This document shows positions 33,972-42,483 of a DNA stretch of 64,000 nt, in pieces (position 1 is the first letter of the stretch; every line of letters begins with the position of its first letter). The notes beneath the pieces were generated by a model, which saw only the letters and a program-made list of their open reading frames with translations, did not search any database and was not told the DNA's origin. Position numbers and translations under genes: made by a program. The DNA is from a virus: positions 1-64,000 of the IMG/VR virus record IMGVR_UViG_3300008448_000002; one strand, written 5' to 3'.

Positions 33972-34957
33972 AGTTTGGCTTTAACAGAAAAGATACAGAT
34001 ACAGATAAGGATATTGAAAACATGGAAAGACTAAAAAAAACAAAATTGAGCCTGTTGGAGATTGTTAAATCTACCTGTGAAATCGCAGATGAAGTATCAT
34101 GTAAATTAGATAAAGATGAAACACTTTTTGGAAGAAATGTAGATATCGAAATAATTAATAGTATACAAGAACCAGTTTTAATACTAGATGTTAGTGGATA
34201 TATTACTTACTGTAACATAAAAGCCGAAGAGCTTTTATCACTTACAAAAGATGAACTTTCAAAATATCACATTTTGAAACTTTTATCAGAATATTCTAGT
34301 GATTTTGAAAGAAATATTGATTTTGAAAAAATATTAACAAATTACTCTGAAAATACAGTAGAAAATAAACACATTACACTTGATAAACACCCATCAAAAA
34401 TAAAACACATTACGCTATCTAGTACCCTATATAAAACAACTGATGGAGAATTGTGGTTTGTTTTTATAAAAGACAAATCAGAGTTAATTAAAAAAGAACA
34501 AGAAAACACATTAATAAAAAATAAAGTAAAAATATATGAAGAAGTTTTAGAAAGTTTCACAGTGAGTAACAATGAGATGTTAGTTGCCGTAGATAAAGAA
34601 TGGAATGTAGTATATTACAATACCTCCTATAAAGAAAAATTAAAAAAAATATTTAACATCAATATAAAAGTTGGAGAAAATATTAAAAATTATATTACTT
34701 CTATAAAAGAAATGATGAATGATAACCTATATCCAATTGATAATTGGAAAAAATGCTTATTAGGAAAGCCATGTTCTGATGAAAGTACATTTAAAATAAA
34801 AAATAATGAATATTCATTTTTAAATACATTCATACCAATTTATGATGAAAATAAAAGTATCATTGGAGCTATACAAACAATGAAAGAATTATCTCCCACT
34901 ATTTCTATCAATGTACAAAAGAAACAAAAAGAAAAAATAAGTTCAGAAAAAATATAA
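33968..34957 (+). CDS. Tandem PAS-domain protein
   Basis: 329 aa. Two PAS domains at about 61-170 (IINSIQEPVLILDVSGYITYC, LWFVFIKDKSE) and about 192-307 (NNEMLVAVDKEWNVVYYN, FIPIYDENKSIIGAIQ), joined by a coiled-coil helix. No kinase, cyclase or DNA-binding output domain. PAS domains sense small ligands, redox or light and pass the signal by partner contacts. Translation is coupled to the holin-like gene and the unit ends at a strong terminator, so it may sense host state and act on the membrane partner. That link is inference. Confidence 0.8.
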   Translation: MKFGFNRKDTDTDKDIENMERLKKTKLSLLEIVKSTCEIADEVSCKLDKDETLFGRNVDIEIINSIQEPVLILDVSGYITYCNIKAEELLSLTKDELSKYHILKLLSEYSSDFERNIDFEKILTNYSENTVENKHITLDKHPSKIKHITLSSTLYKTTDGELWFVFIKDKSELIKKEQENTLIKNKVKIYEEVLESFTVSNNEMLVAVDKEWNVVYYNTSYKEKLKKIFNINIKVGENIKNYITSIKEMMNDNLYPIDNWKKCLLGKPCSDESTFKIKNNEYSFLNTFIPIYDENKSIIGAIQTMKELSPTISINVQKKQKEKISSEKI

Positions 34958-34961
34958 AAAC

Positions 34962-34990
34962 AAAAAAGCCCCCAAATCGGGGGCTTTTTT
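34962..34990. terminator. Strong bidirectional intrinsic terminator
   Basis: A6, GCCCCC, five-base loop, GGGGGC, T6. Symmetric, so it can end the PAS unit on the plus strand and the 138-aa gene (stop at 35006) on the minus strand. Confidence 0.93.
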
Positions 34991-35005
34991 AATCTTAAAA
35001 CAATC

Positions 35006-35422
35006 TTAGAGACTGTTTGTGTTAGAGAACGTAACCGCGAGGTTGTTGTTCGTTGTTGGCGAAGTGAATACAAAATCACCCACACCATTCAAGCTAGAAG
35101 CGAGAGAAGGTGTAGCACCTTCCCAAGCATCATGCTCAATAGCGAACTTCAACACATATACAGTGTTGTTACCAGAAGGAAGAGCAGAAGCCGCAGGAAT
35201 ATCAGTGATAGCTGCTTTATCTTCTACGCTGGTAGAAAAATCCAAAACTACTGGTTGTGCTCTGAGGCTAATGGTTTCAACAAGTTTGTCGATGTTAATT
35301 TGGTTAGCATCTGTTGGGCTTGTAGAAGCAGTTAGGTTTACAAGTGTACGAATCTTGTAGTAGTTGAGGTTCTTAGTAAGAAACTCACCACCTTTTGACG
35401 TACCGTTTACTTTATCTGACAT
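35006..35422 (-). CDS. Probable abundant virion protein (138 aa)
   Basis: MSDKVNGTSKGGEFLTK, LNYYKIRTLVN and a beta-rich Ser/Thr body resemble short structural proteins of marine T4-like phages. Base composition is visibly richer in G and C than its neighbours, with many GGT, GTG, TTC and AAC codons, as expected for a very highly expressed late protein. It has its own late promoter, a TAGGAGATT ribosome site and a strong terminator. Possibly a head decoration protein; the exact role is unknown. Confidence 0.6.
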   Translation of the reverse strand: MSDKVNGTSKGGEFLTKNLNYYKIRTLVNLTASTSPTDANQINIDKLVETISLRAQPVVLDFSTSVEDKAAITDIPAASALPSGNNTVYVLKFAIEHDAWEGATPSLASSLNGVGDFVFTSPTTNNNLAVTFSNTNSL

Positions 35423-35460
35423 ATTTTAAATCTCCTAATTATGTGCGATAGTTATACAAC

Positions 35461-35468
35461 TATTTATA
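35461..35468 (-). promoter_or_regulatory. Late promoter TATAAATA
   Basis: Minus-strand TATAAATAGTTGTATAAC, about 38 nt before the start at 35422. Confidence 0.8.
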
Positions 35469-35480
35469 CAAAAACTATTT

Positions 35481-35657
35481 TTAGCGTCTAATCATGGTTG
35501 GTTTAGATTGTTTTTTCTTTTTTTGTTTTTCATAGATGCCTTGATGTCCATTTATATCAAAACCATCACTTGTTAATGGCATAGCTACACAAGCCACATT
35601 TCCCGATGATGTAGAACCAGCGGTTGCGTTTTCTTTTAATAATTCATCTAATAACAT
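35481..35657 (-). CDS. Small protein with possible capsid-targeting leader (58 aa)
   Basis: MLLDELLKENATAG start, basic tail (KQKKKKQSKPTMIRR). The leader closely matches MLLDEILMEDE of the gene at 38139 and carries LxE, the T4 gp21 cleavage form. Its ATG overlaps the stop of the upstream gene. Possible DNA-binding internal head peptide. Confidence 0.5.
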   Translation of the reverse strand: MLLDELLKENATAGSTSSGNVACVAMPLTSDGFDINGHQGIYEKQKKKKQSKPTMIRR

Positions 35658-36370
35658 TATTTGCTCCCTACTGTGCCACCTAATAATGCGCCAATTAATG
35701 TTGATACAAATGTACTAGGTTTTTTACACTTTCCTGTTTCCGCATTACATGGTACATCTAATTCCATTTTTTCTTTTGATGCCCATTCTTCAAAGTTTTT
35801 TCTGATTTCGTCTTGTACTGGCAATCTATGTCTTAATGCTTGTAATAATCTTGTTACAGCTATCTTTTTTCTATTGTGTTGGTCTATATCCCAGTCAACA
35901 ATTAATCTTCTAAGATTTTTATAGCTTGATTCTTCAATGCCCAATCTTTTTTCCATGATGTAGATAAATGTAAAATCTAAGTGATTATCGTGTTCTCCGC
36001 TATGGAGTCGAGCGAAGTACCCTCTTAACAATGTTTTATCAATAGTTACAGAATTAATGAATACTCTGCTTTCTTCTTTATCTTTGAGCATCTTTATGAT
36101 AGATTCATTATCGTGCGTCATGAATACATATAACAATAGGGAAAAGTCATTCTTAATGTTATTATAACCTCTAAAGTTAGTTGTTAATACTTGCTCGGCA
36201 TAATTCATAGTGAAGCGTTTTTTAAGAAATGTTTTACGCATGATTTGTATTGCCAGTAGATACAAATATACCATATTTGCTAAATCTCTGGCATTATATC
36301 GCTTAAAGTCAGAAATAGACTTGATTGTCTTACCTTCTGTTAAATCTTGTAAAAAATCAAAGCTCATCAT
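35657..36370 (-). CDS. Conserved T4-like structural protein
   Basis: 237 aa. MMSFDFLQDLTEGKTIKS, helical body (LANMVYLYLLAIQIM, NYAEQVLTTNFRGYNN), then a C-terminal Gly-rich hydrophobic end (TLIGALLGGTVG). Start MMS with AAGGA upstream. LTE-G near residue 12 is another possible prohead-protease site. Resembles proteins of marine T4-like phages without known function. Confidence 0.5.
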   Translation of the reverse strand: MMSFDFLQDLTEGKTIKSISDFKRYNARDLANMVYLYLLAIQIMRKTFLKKRFTMNYAEQVLTTNFRGYNNIKNDFSLLLYVFMTHDNESIIKMLKDKEESRVFINSVTIDKTLLRGYFARLHSGEHDNHLDFTFIYIMEKRLGIEESSYKNLRRLIVDWDIDQHNRKKIAVTRLLQALRHRLPVQDEIRKNFEEWASKEKMELDVPCNAETGKCKKPSTFVSTLIGALLGGTVGSK

Positions 36371-37172
36371 AAAGTCCTTCTGGAATAGTAATCCCCAAGG
36401 TATTTATCTTATTTTTGAATATTTTAGTAACGGTGTCAAGTCTTTGTTGATTATGGTTGTTCATCTCCTTAAAAATAGTGGCAACCCCCTCTATAGTCAT
36501 TAATTGTTCTTGGTCTATTGTATTGTCAAAATAACAATCAATGAAGCAATCCACCGTATTTATATAAGGTATTTTAATCAGGGATTTATATCCAAAATTC
36601 TCTTCAAAGTCAATAGAAGACATTTCTTTTAATGTTTTCAATCGTTTTCCATTTTTTAAAGATTTTCCTCTATACCTCCAAAACACACCCTCATTAAAGA
36701 GTAGCGTTGGACCATAACGGGCAATCATATCATCACCGTTAAATAATGTAAACAATGATTGTTCGGCAACTATAGAAGAGAGATAGATATTTCTAAACAA
36801 TCCCTTGTACTTAGAATTTGGCGATGAATAATAGATAAACTTCTGCCACTCATAGTTTCCGAGGACAAAATCTATTTGCGTATATTGTTCTTTGTTATAA
36901 GGATGCGGATAAGAAACACTAAACATATTCTTTTTATAAACATGTTTAAATACGGATAATTTTTTATGTATATTTGATAAATCAAACGATTCTTTATCGA
37001 AGTTTATATCAATATCATTTGATACATCTTTTTTAGTGGCAGAACCAAGAATACTATCAAGGAGATATGAACAAGTAATGTCGTCCCCTAAAAAATTAGC
37101 AAGGTCATTTAAAACAATAAAAACATCGTTTTTTAATATAGGAGATGTATTGTCAAATATCTTGCCGCCCAT
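36357..37172 (-). CDS. Nucleotidyltransferase-fold protein
   Basis: 271 aa. LLDSILGSATKKDV then SNDIDINFD gives the GS...DxD signature of the Pol-beta/CCA-type nucleotidyltransferase fold at about 38-60; QIDFVLG near 105 supplies a third carboxylate. Adds nucleotides to an unknown acceptor. It directly follows the ligase-like gene (1 nt gap), so an end-healing plus sealing pair is plausible. The last residues overlap the start of the next gene. Confidence 0.7.
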   Translation of the reverse strand: MGGKIFDNTSPILKNDVFIVLNDLANFLGDDITCSYLLDSILGSATKKDVSNDIDINFDKESFDLSNIHKKLSVFKHVYKKNMFSVSYPHPYNKEQYTQIDFVLGNYEWQKFIYYSSPNSKYKGLFRNIYLSSIVAEQSLFTLFNGDDMIARYGPTLLFNEGVFWRYRGKSLKNGKRLKTLKEMSSIDFEENFGYKSLIKIPYINTVDCFIDCYFDNTIDQEQLMTIEGVATIFKEMNNHNQQRLDTVTKIFKNKINTLGITIPEGLYDEL

Positions 37173-37173
37173 A

Positions 37174-38100
37174 TTACAATTCCTGTTTTAAGCTATAGAA
37201 ATACAATCTTGTTTTTTGGTCGAGAAATCCCTTATAGGAAATATAAGAGCCATTAACTTCTATTGTTGATTCTTTACTAAATTGTAGATATTTTTTGAAT
37301 GCTTCATCCAATTCTGTCTTTGGAACAGTGCCCGATTTTATCAAATAGTTTAATCCCTCTGTTTTGGTTCTTCCAAAGAGATAATTTCGCCAAATGTGAG
37401 TATAATTATTACAAAGATGGAAATTATCACCATCCATGATTTTAAATGTTATATTACCATCGGTATATACACCGCCTTCAATAAAATTAAAGTCAAATTG
37501 CGAAGGTATATATGGATAATAGGAAATTATATTACCATTATAAACAATCTTCTTATCATCAATATCTTTTTTGGGGATTTTATCTATAATCATCGCCTGT
37601 ATTTCTTCAATATACTGCGATAATAATGTCAATATTGGAGTGTCATTAAATACCTTATTCTTTACTACAGTAAATATTTCTATTTTATTAACAAGAGTTA
37701 ATTGTAAATTATCATCTACTACAGGTATCTGCGCCGCGATTTGTATTTCATTTTTAAGTATGTCTATATTTGAATTGGTTATTACTAGAGTATTGGTAGG
37801 GGATTTCCTCGGAATACTATTGGGTAAATATCCATACAATATTTCAAAATCAATAAAATCTCCATTCTTAAACTCATTACTGTAGGAGGAAAAGTACCAG
37901 AAAAATTGCTTATACATCCAAAGAGATATATTTTCTATTTCATAGACATTTCTAAATGTTCTTGTCTTTGTTTTTAAATAGAATCCAGAATCATCTTTTC
38001 CAACAGACATAAAACTGCCGTCAATCTTTTCAGATACGGATAGATTACCTGTATTAATTTTTAAAAACTGTCTGTTGCTGATTTGATAAAAATGTTTCAT
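37174..38100 (-). CDS. Nucleic-acid ligase-like nucleotidyltransferase
   Basis: 308 aa. SEKIDGSF (Lys25 in KxDG, motif I), FYLKTKTRTF, GDFIDFEILYG (motif III), FIEGGVY (motif IV) and ITFKIM (motif V Lys): the order of covalent nucleotidyltransferases (RNA/DNA ligases). Seals nicks through an AMP-lysine intermediate. Too short for a typical replicative DNA ligase, so RNA ligase-like is favoured. The predicted mRNA begins exactly at the ATG. Confidence 0.75.
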   Translation of the reverse strand: MKHFYQISNRQFLKINTGNLSVSEKIDGSFMSVGKDDSGFYLKTKTRTFRNVYEIENISLWMYKQFFWYFSSYSNEFKNGDFIDFEILYGYLPNSIPRKSPTNTLVITNSNIDILKNEIQIAAQIPVVDDNLQLTLVNKIEIFTVVKNKVFNDTPILTLLSQYIEEIQAMIIDKIPKKDIDDKKIVYNGNIISYYPYIPSQFDFNFIEGGVYTDGNITFKIMDGDNFHLCNNYTHIWRNYLFGRTKTEGLNYLIKSGTVPKTELDEAFKKYLQFSKESTIEVNGSYISYKGFLDQKTRLYFYSLKQEL

Positions 38101-38106
38101 AGTAAA

Positions 38107-38135
38107 GATTTATCATTTACTATGAGTGTTGTCAA
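38107..38135 (-). promoter_or_regulatory. Sigma70-type promoter giving a leaderless ligase mRNA
   Basis: TTGACA (38135-38130), 17-nt spacer, TAAATC (38112-38107), six bases to the ATG at 38100. A consensus -35 and ideal spacing support it. Confidence 0.7.
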
Positions 38136-38138
38136 CTA

Positions 38139-38582
38139 TTATCCATCGTCTATTAAATCATTTTCATAGGCATATTGTCCCATGAGGTAGAATATATCTT
38201 TAACTACTTTATCGGAATAAGGTACAGGTGATTTTACTGTTATTTTGGCGTTTTTTATGTTTTGTTTATATTGAGCAAACGGAACTCTTATATTTTTTGA
38301 TAGTAAATAGGTAGATATTTCATGACTATCGTCATTAAATTTAACTATATTTGTCAAAAAAGCATATAGGTCTTTATATGAACCATCAGAACCAATTTTC
38401 CCAAGATATATTCCGTAGTTTTTTGTTATTTGTTTAACAAATTTGTCTAGTTCTAATCTTCCTGCCGCCTTTGCTCCAACTTTACCATTAGGGTCAATTT
38501 TCGATAAAGCCTTATCATAAACTTTACTAAGAAAGCCTCTCTCTGATAGTTCATCTTCCATTAAAATCTCATCTAGTAACAT
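38139..38582 (-). CDS. Hypothetical protein with possible capsid-targeting leader
   Basis: 147 aa from MLLDEILMEDELSERG (38582); the longer frame begins at a TTG. The leader nearly duplicates that of 35481 and has the LxE form (LME-D). The body is helical, with FVKQITKNYGIYLG and DIFYLMGQYAYEND. Overlaps the end of the upstream gene. Unknown function. Confidence 0.5.
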   Translation of the reverse strand: MLLDEILMEDELSERGFLSKVYDKALSKIDPNGKVGAKAAGRLELDKFVKQITKNYGIYLGKIGSDGSYKDLYAFLTNIVKFNDDSHEISTYLLSKNIRVPFAQYKQNIKNAKITVKSPVPYSDKVVKDIFYLMGQYAYENDLIDDG

Positions 38583-38826
38583 CTTTTTCAATCTCTCTTA
38601 GTTTATGTATGAACTTATTTGTATTTCCTGTTTTTACTGCCAGAAAAAACTTTTTTAATAAATCTTCATACTGTTCATCGGTATAATTACTTTTTATAAA
38701 ACTCATTAAATTAATACTAGTTGCCAATGCTGTCATTGAGCGAGCATGTACAACATCATATTTTGTCTTCTTTGGTATAAAGTTTCCCAATTCATCCAAT
38801 AAATCTTGAGAACGCTTTTCTGACAT
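38569..38826 (-). CDS. Small helical hypothetical protein
   Basis: 85 aa, MSEKRSQDLLDELGN start, helical (SMTALATSINLMSFI, EDLLKKFFLAVKTGN). Abuts its upstream neighbour with one shared base. Not recognised. Confidence 0.5.
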   Translation of the reverse strand: MSEKRSQDLLDELGNFIPKKTKYDVVHARSMTALATSINLMSFIKSNYTDEQYEDLLKKFFLAVKTGNTNKFIHKLREIEKDVTR

Positions 38827-39095
38827 TATTGACTGATTCCATTTAATTGTTGTGGTACATATTTTTCAATATTTTCAATAGCTTTGTATATTCCAGTATA
38901 ATATCCCGCTGTGTACTCTTCGGAAAATTCACCTTGTAGTAGATGACTTTTTAATGTTTCAATAATACTTTCTAAAATAGGTGTAACAGTATCTACGACA
39001 ATTTCTTCTTCTGGTTCATCAATAATGATTTCAACAGGGTTTTCTTCCATTGATTCTATTAAAAAAGTAGTTAATTGTTTGTAGTATCCAGCCAT
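38826..39095 (-). CDS. Small acidic hypothetical protein
   Basis: 89 aa, MAGYYKQLTTFLIESMEEN start with an acidic centre (EPEEEIVVD) and helical C terminus. LIE-S could be another LxE site. First gene after the late promoter at 39124. Confidence 0.5.
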   Translation of the reverse strand: MAGYYKQLTTFLIESMEENPVEIIIDEPEEEIVVDTVTPILESIIETLKSHLLQGEFSEEYTAGYYTGIYKAIENIEKYVPQQLNGISQ

Positions 39096-39123
39096 GTAAA
39101 ATTATTCCAATATATTATACTAT

Positions 39124-39131
39124 TATTTATG
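39124..39131 (-). promoter_or_regulatory. Late promoter CATAAATA
   Basis: Minus-strand CATAAATAATAGTATAATATA, about 28 nt before the start at 39095. Confidence 0.7.
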
Positions 39132-39135
39132 ATTT

Positions 39136-40551
39136 TTACGAGGAAAACTTTGAGGATAAACTTAATAGAGCTTCTTTATTGGTATAATTGGAATTATCCA
39201 TTCTAGTAACTACAGGATTTTTCTTCATACTATCCAATTCTTTAACTAAATTATCAGTATGTTGTTTATTTGTGTATGATGTCAAACCATTGGCATCAGT
39301 TACGCGCATTGATTCGGGATTATACGCTAAGTCTATTTTCTTACCGATTCCCGATGAACTTCTTGTTTTCATCATTTGTAATTGATATTCTCCCCGTTCT
39401 TTCATAGTAGCAGTAGCATAGATACCTATGATATTATCGGCAGTGTTGATTTTAGATATGCCCCCAGAAATGTGACTATAATTGTACTCCGATTGTTGTG
39501 AACCCTCTCTATTAATTTGACAGGCACTGACACATAACATTTTAAACTCCTGAGCAAATCCTCTTATTTCTTCACTTACAACTTTATCTTTGATAAATTG
39601 GTCGCTAATATCAATACTTTTGATGCTCGGATATAATAAATCAAGATAGTCAATTACTATAGCGTCTGGTCTATAACCATTTTGTATTTCAAACTCTTTA
39701 ATATAGGCTTTAATGTCATTAACAGTTGTAGCGGCAGTGGGCATGTACTTAATGAAGATATTTCCTTTATTTTTAACTGATTTATCTTTTTGATTCTTAA
39801 TGATGCTTGAGGCATACGAAGGGTCTTTGATAATAGACCTTGTATCTAATCCGGTATTCATAGCATCCATACGCAAGGCAATTAAATCTTCGCTCATCTC
39901 AAGTGTTAGATAAACAACATTCAAACCCATGTTTTTCCAGTTTACAGTAATGTTTTGTAGAAATATACTTTTACCTACGTTTGATGGGGCAATGAATAAT
40001 GATAATTCACCCCTGTTAAATCCACCAAACAACACATCATCTAATTCTCGCCATCCTGTTGATGTCATGTCTGTTTTGTCGCGCATCCGCAAAAGTCTTG
40101 CCTCTGGGTCTTCAAAGTAATCTGTTCCTAAATTTCTTGTGAGACTAATAAGCATTGCCTCTTTACATCTACTTTCAATGGCAGCGTAATCACCTTCTTT
40201 TAGCAAATCCAGTCCAGAAATTATCACCAATTCCAATGCTTTGTGTCTACAAAACTGTTCTATTTCAATAAGAAAATCATCAATGTGTTGTGGTTTAATC
40301 TCTTGTATTTTTTCAATATTTTTCTTAGTCTTTGATAATACTTGTTCTGGTGTAGGCAATATATTGTTTTTTGTTGTATAATCAATAATATATTGACAGG
40401 CAGGTTTTAAAGTTCTGTCCCAATATTCTGGATTGAGAATATTTGAACAGCGTATATATGCCTCAGAACTTGATAGTAAAAACCGTAGGAATAACACCTC
40501 ATCATCTAATGTATAGTCAATCTTTTTATTATTGTCTTTTTTATAATTCAT
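39136..40551 (-). CDS. 41: Replicative DNA helicase gp41 (DnaB-like)
   Basis: 471 aa. N-terminal DnaB-like helical domain, then STGWRELDD and LFIAPSNVGKSIFL (Walker A), DAIVIDYLDLL (Walker B), SACQINREG (arginine/Gln motif H3) and MKTRSSSGIGK. Hexameric 5'-3' helicase that unwinds ahead of gp43 and works with primase gp61, whose stop overlaps this start (ACATAAATG). No intein is present, unlike some gp41 relatives. Confidence 0.93.
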   Translation of the reverse strand: MNYKKDNNKKIDYTLDDEVLFLRFLLSSSEAYIRCSNILNPEYWDRTLKPACQYIIDYTTKNNILPTPEQVLSKTKKNIEKIQEIKPQHIDDFLIEIEQFCRHKALELVIISGLDLLKEGDYAAIESRCKEAMLISLTRNLGTDYFEDPEARLLRMRDKTDMTSTGWRELDDVLFGGFNRGELSLFIAPSNVGKSIFLQNITVNWKNMGLNVVYLTLEMSEDLIALRMDAMNTGLDTRSIIKDPSYASSIIKNQKDKSVKNKGNIFIKYMPTAATTVNDIKAYIKEFEIQNGYRPDAIVIDYLDLLYPSIKSIDISDQFIKDKVVSEEIRGFAQEFKMLCVSACQINREGSQQSEYNYSHISGGISKINTADNIIGIYATATMKERGEYQLQMMKTRSSSGIGKKIDLAYNPESMRVTDANGLTSYTNKQHTDNLVKELDSMKKNPVVTRMDNSNYTNKEALLSLSSKFSS

Positions 40552-41553
40552 TTATGTTTTGCCTTCCAGCCAATGATTCCATCTTAGGGTTATATCTTTG
40601 TCGTAATATATGTTCTTTAATATATCATAAATTGTATAAAACTTTCCATATCTTTTTGCGGCTTCGGCGGCATCTTTACAATCTTTTTCCCAAATAGGAT
40701 ATGAAACGCCCCATTTATTGTTTTTTGCCACCTCTATTAATTTCTTTCCTGCTTCGTCCCTATCAGGAACTACAATAATATTTTTATTTGATGATTTAAT
40801 CCATTTAATATGTGTTTCATTCATATTATTACCTAAAACAGATATACCATTTATTGCTAGCGCATCGAGACATCCTTCTACTAGTATCACTGTTTTATAA
40901 TCCGATGTTAGTAAGTGATTATTGTAAATATAATTCTGTCCTACATCTTTTTTATATTTAAGGAATGCCGAATCATCTATTGCCCGTGTTATATGTCCAA
41001 CTATCTTGTCATCAAAATAAAAGGGTATTATAATTTTTCTAGGGTCTTTCTTACAAAAATAAAACTTAGATAAATCATTTAAAAATCCTCTATTATCAAG
41101 ATATTCCACACAATTTACAAAATTGATTTCATGATAACCTGTTTCTAATAATAATAGTATATTATATGTATCTTCTGGCAACGGTCTTTCTTTAAAGTCA
41201 ATGATGTCTTCTTTTTTATTCTCGATTATTAATTCTGAATTATGTTTACTTCTCCATAAATCAAAGGCAATCTTTGCTATTTCTGACTTATCATATCCGT
41301 ACCATTCTAATAATCTTCTGTTGTTCTTATTTAATTCTGTTCCTGTTGTCCATCTAGTACCAAAGGAACAATTAAAACAATGATAACCAAAAGTTTCATC
41401 TGTTAGAGTTATCCCCGCTCTTTTCTTGATATCCTTTTTTCTGTGTCCATTATTAATACAACATTCACCATTAAAACAATTCCATCCATTAATTGCTTTT
41501 TTCTTTTCGCCAGTTATTCGTGGATATATTAAGTCATATAAGGTATTGTTCAC
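40552..41553 (-). CDS. 61: DNA primase gp61
   Basis: 333 aa. N-terminal zinc ribbon (NCFNGECCINNGH and FGYHCFNCSFG), TOPRIM core VILVEGCLDALAI and IIVVPDRDEAGKK. Makes RNA primers for lagging-strand synthesis with gp41. Start is GTG (41553); no ATG lies before the conserved YDLIYPRITGEKKKAI segment. The promoter -10 box ends six bases before this GTG, so the mRNA should be leaderless. Confidence 0.92.
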   Translation of the reverse strand: MNNTLYDLIYPRITGEKKKAINGWNCFNGECCINNGHRKKDIKKRAGITLTDETFGYHCFNCSFGTRWTTGTELNKNNRRLLEWYGYDKSEIAKIAFDLWRSKHNSELIIENKKEDIIDFKERPLPEDTYNILLLLETGYHEINFVNCVEYLDNRGFLNDLSKFYFCKKDPRKIIIPFYFDDKIVGHITRAIDDSAFLKYKKDVGQNYIYNNHLLTSDYKTVILVEGCLDALAINGISVLGNNMNETHIKWIKSSNKNIIVVPDRDEAGKKLIEVAKNNKWGVSYPIWEKDCKDAAEAAKRYGKFYTIYDILKNIYYDKDITLRWNHWLEGKT

Positions 41554-41559
41554 AGATTT

Positions 41560-41588
41560 ATTATAGAGGAAAAATGAGATTAAATCAA
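41560..41588 (-). promoter_or_regulatory. Sigma70-type promoter giving a leaderless primase mRNA
   Basis: TTGATT (41588-41583), 17-nt spacer, perfect TATAAT (41565-41560), then six bases to the GTG. Confidence 0.7.
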
Positions 41589-41589
41589 T

Positions 41590-42429
41590 TTAATTTCTGA
41601 ATAATACCTTATCAAGTGTTCCTGTATTGAGTGGGTCTGGGAAATATTTAAATCTAATCCACTGTAGATTCATTTCTATTGTATATGAATCATTTCCTGT
41701 AGAATCTTGATATTGTTTATACTCATTACCATTTAAAGGTATGTTAAACCAATCCTCGTTTTCTGTAGAAGGTGAATTATCAAGATTTCCCTCAACCCAT
41801 AGTTTTCCTGTAAAATCAGTTGTATATATGACAAAAGTTTGTATGCCAGTTAAATTGTACGTTTGTTGATTACCTGCGTAAGCACCCGTTACATAATACA
41901 CTTCGTTAAATTCGTTATATTCTTGAGGGACAAAATCACCACTGTAATCTTCGGCGGTGGGGTCGCCACCTTTGATTAAAATTGATTCTCTCGGATTTGG
42001 ATACGAATCCGCCAAAAACTCAAAATATCCCTTAATTCTTTGATTATGGTCTATATAAAGAGGTCTTTCGATATCTTCTTCATCTTTTAATAGCAAACTA
42101 TAGCTGGTAAATCCAGTATTCCAGTTTTGTGTTTCGGTAGGTGTTAGAATGAGTTTATAGAATCCTTTGCTGGCATCAATCAACTGTAGTGATTTCTTTA
42201 ATAATAACGTATTTGAATTATATTCTGTAATAATAATTGATACATTTTTGCCAATAGAATTAACCGATTTTCTATCTACATTTTTAATATAAATGTCTAT
42301 CGAATTGGTAAGCTGCTTGTAAATCTTAAAATCGGATTGATTAAGAGGAAAATTCATATTTTGTACACCCATGTCTCCCAAAGTGGCAATAATTTTTCTG
42401 GGAATTAAAAAGACTGATAATTTGCTCAT
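41590..42429 (-). CDS. Putative virion structural/appendage protein
   Basis: 279 aa. N-terminal beta-rich LGDMGVQNMNFPLNQSDFKI and IDIYIKNVDRKSV resembles fibre-adaptor or BppU-like domains; the C-terminal half (LTGIQTFVIYTTDFTGKLWVE, DWFNIP, MNLQWIRFKYFPD) looks like a discoidin-type beta-sandwich common in T4-like marine virion proteins. Late-type promoter GATAAATA lies upstream. No enzymatic motif. Confidence 0.5.
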   Translation of the reverse strand: MSKLSVFLIPRKIIATLGDMGVQNMNFPLNQSDFKIYKQLTNSIDIYIKNVDRKSVNSIGKNVSIIITEYNSNTLLLKKSLQLIDASKGFYKLILTPTETQNWNTGFTSYSLLLKDEEDIERPLYIDHNQRIKGYFEFLADSYPNPRESILIKGGDPTAEDYSGDFVPQEYNEFNEVYYVTGAYAGNQQTYNLTGIQTFVIYTTDFTGKLWVEGNLDNSPSTENEDWFNIPLNGNEYKQYQDSTGNDSYTIEMNLQWIRFKYFPDPLNTGTLDKVLFRN

Positions 42430-42466
42430 TTAATTTTTTTCTAAATAATAGTAATAATTACATTAT

Positions 42467-42474
42467 TATTTATC
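42467..42474 (-). promoter_or_regulatory. Late promoter GATAAATA
   Basis: Minus-strand GATAAATAATAATG, about 38 nt before the start at 42429. Confidence 0.5.
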
Positions 42475-42483
42475 GAAAAAAAC

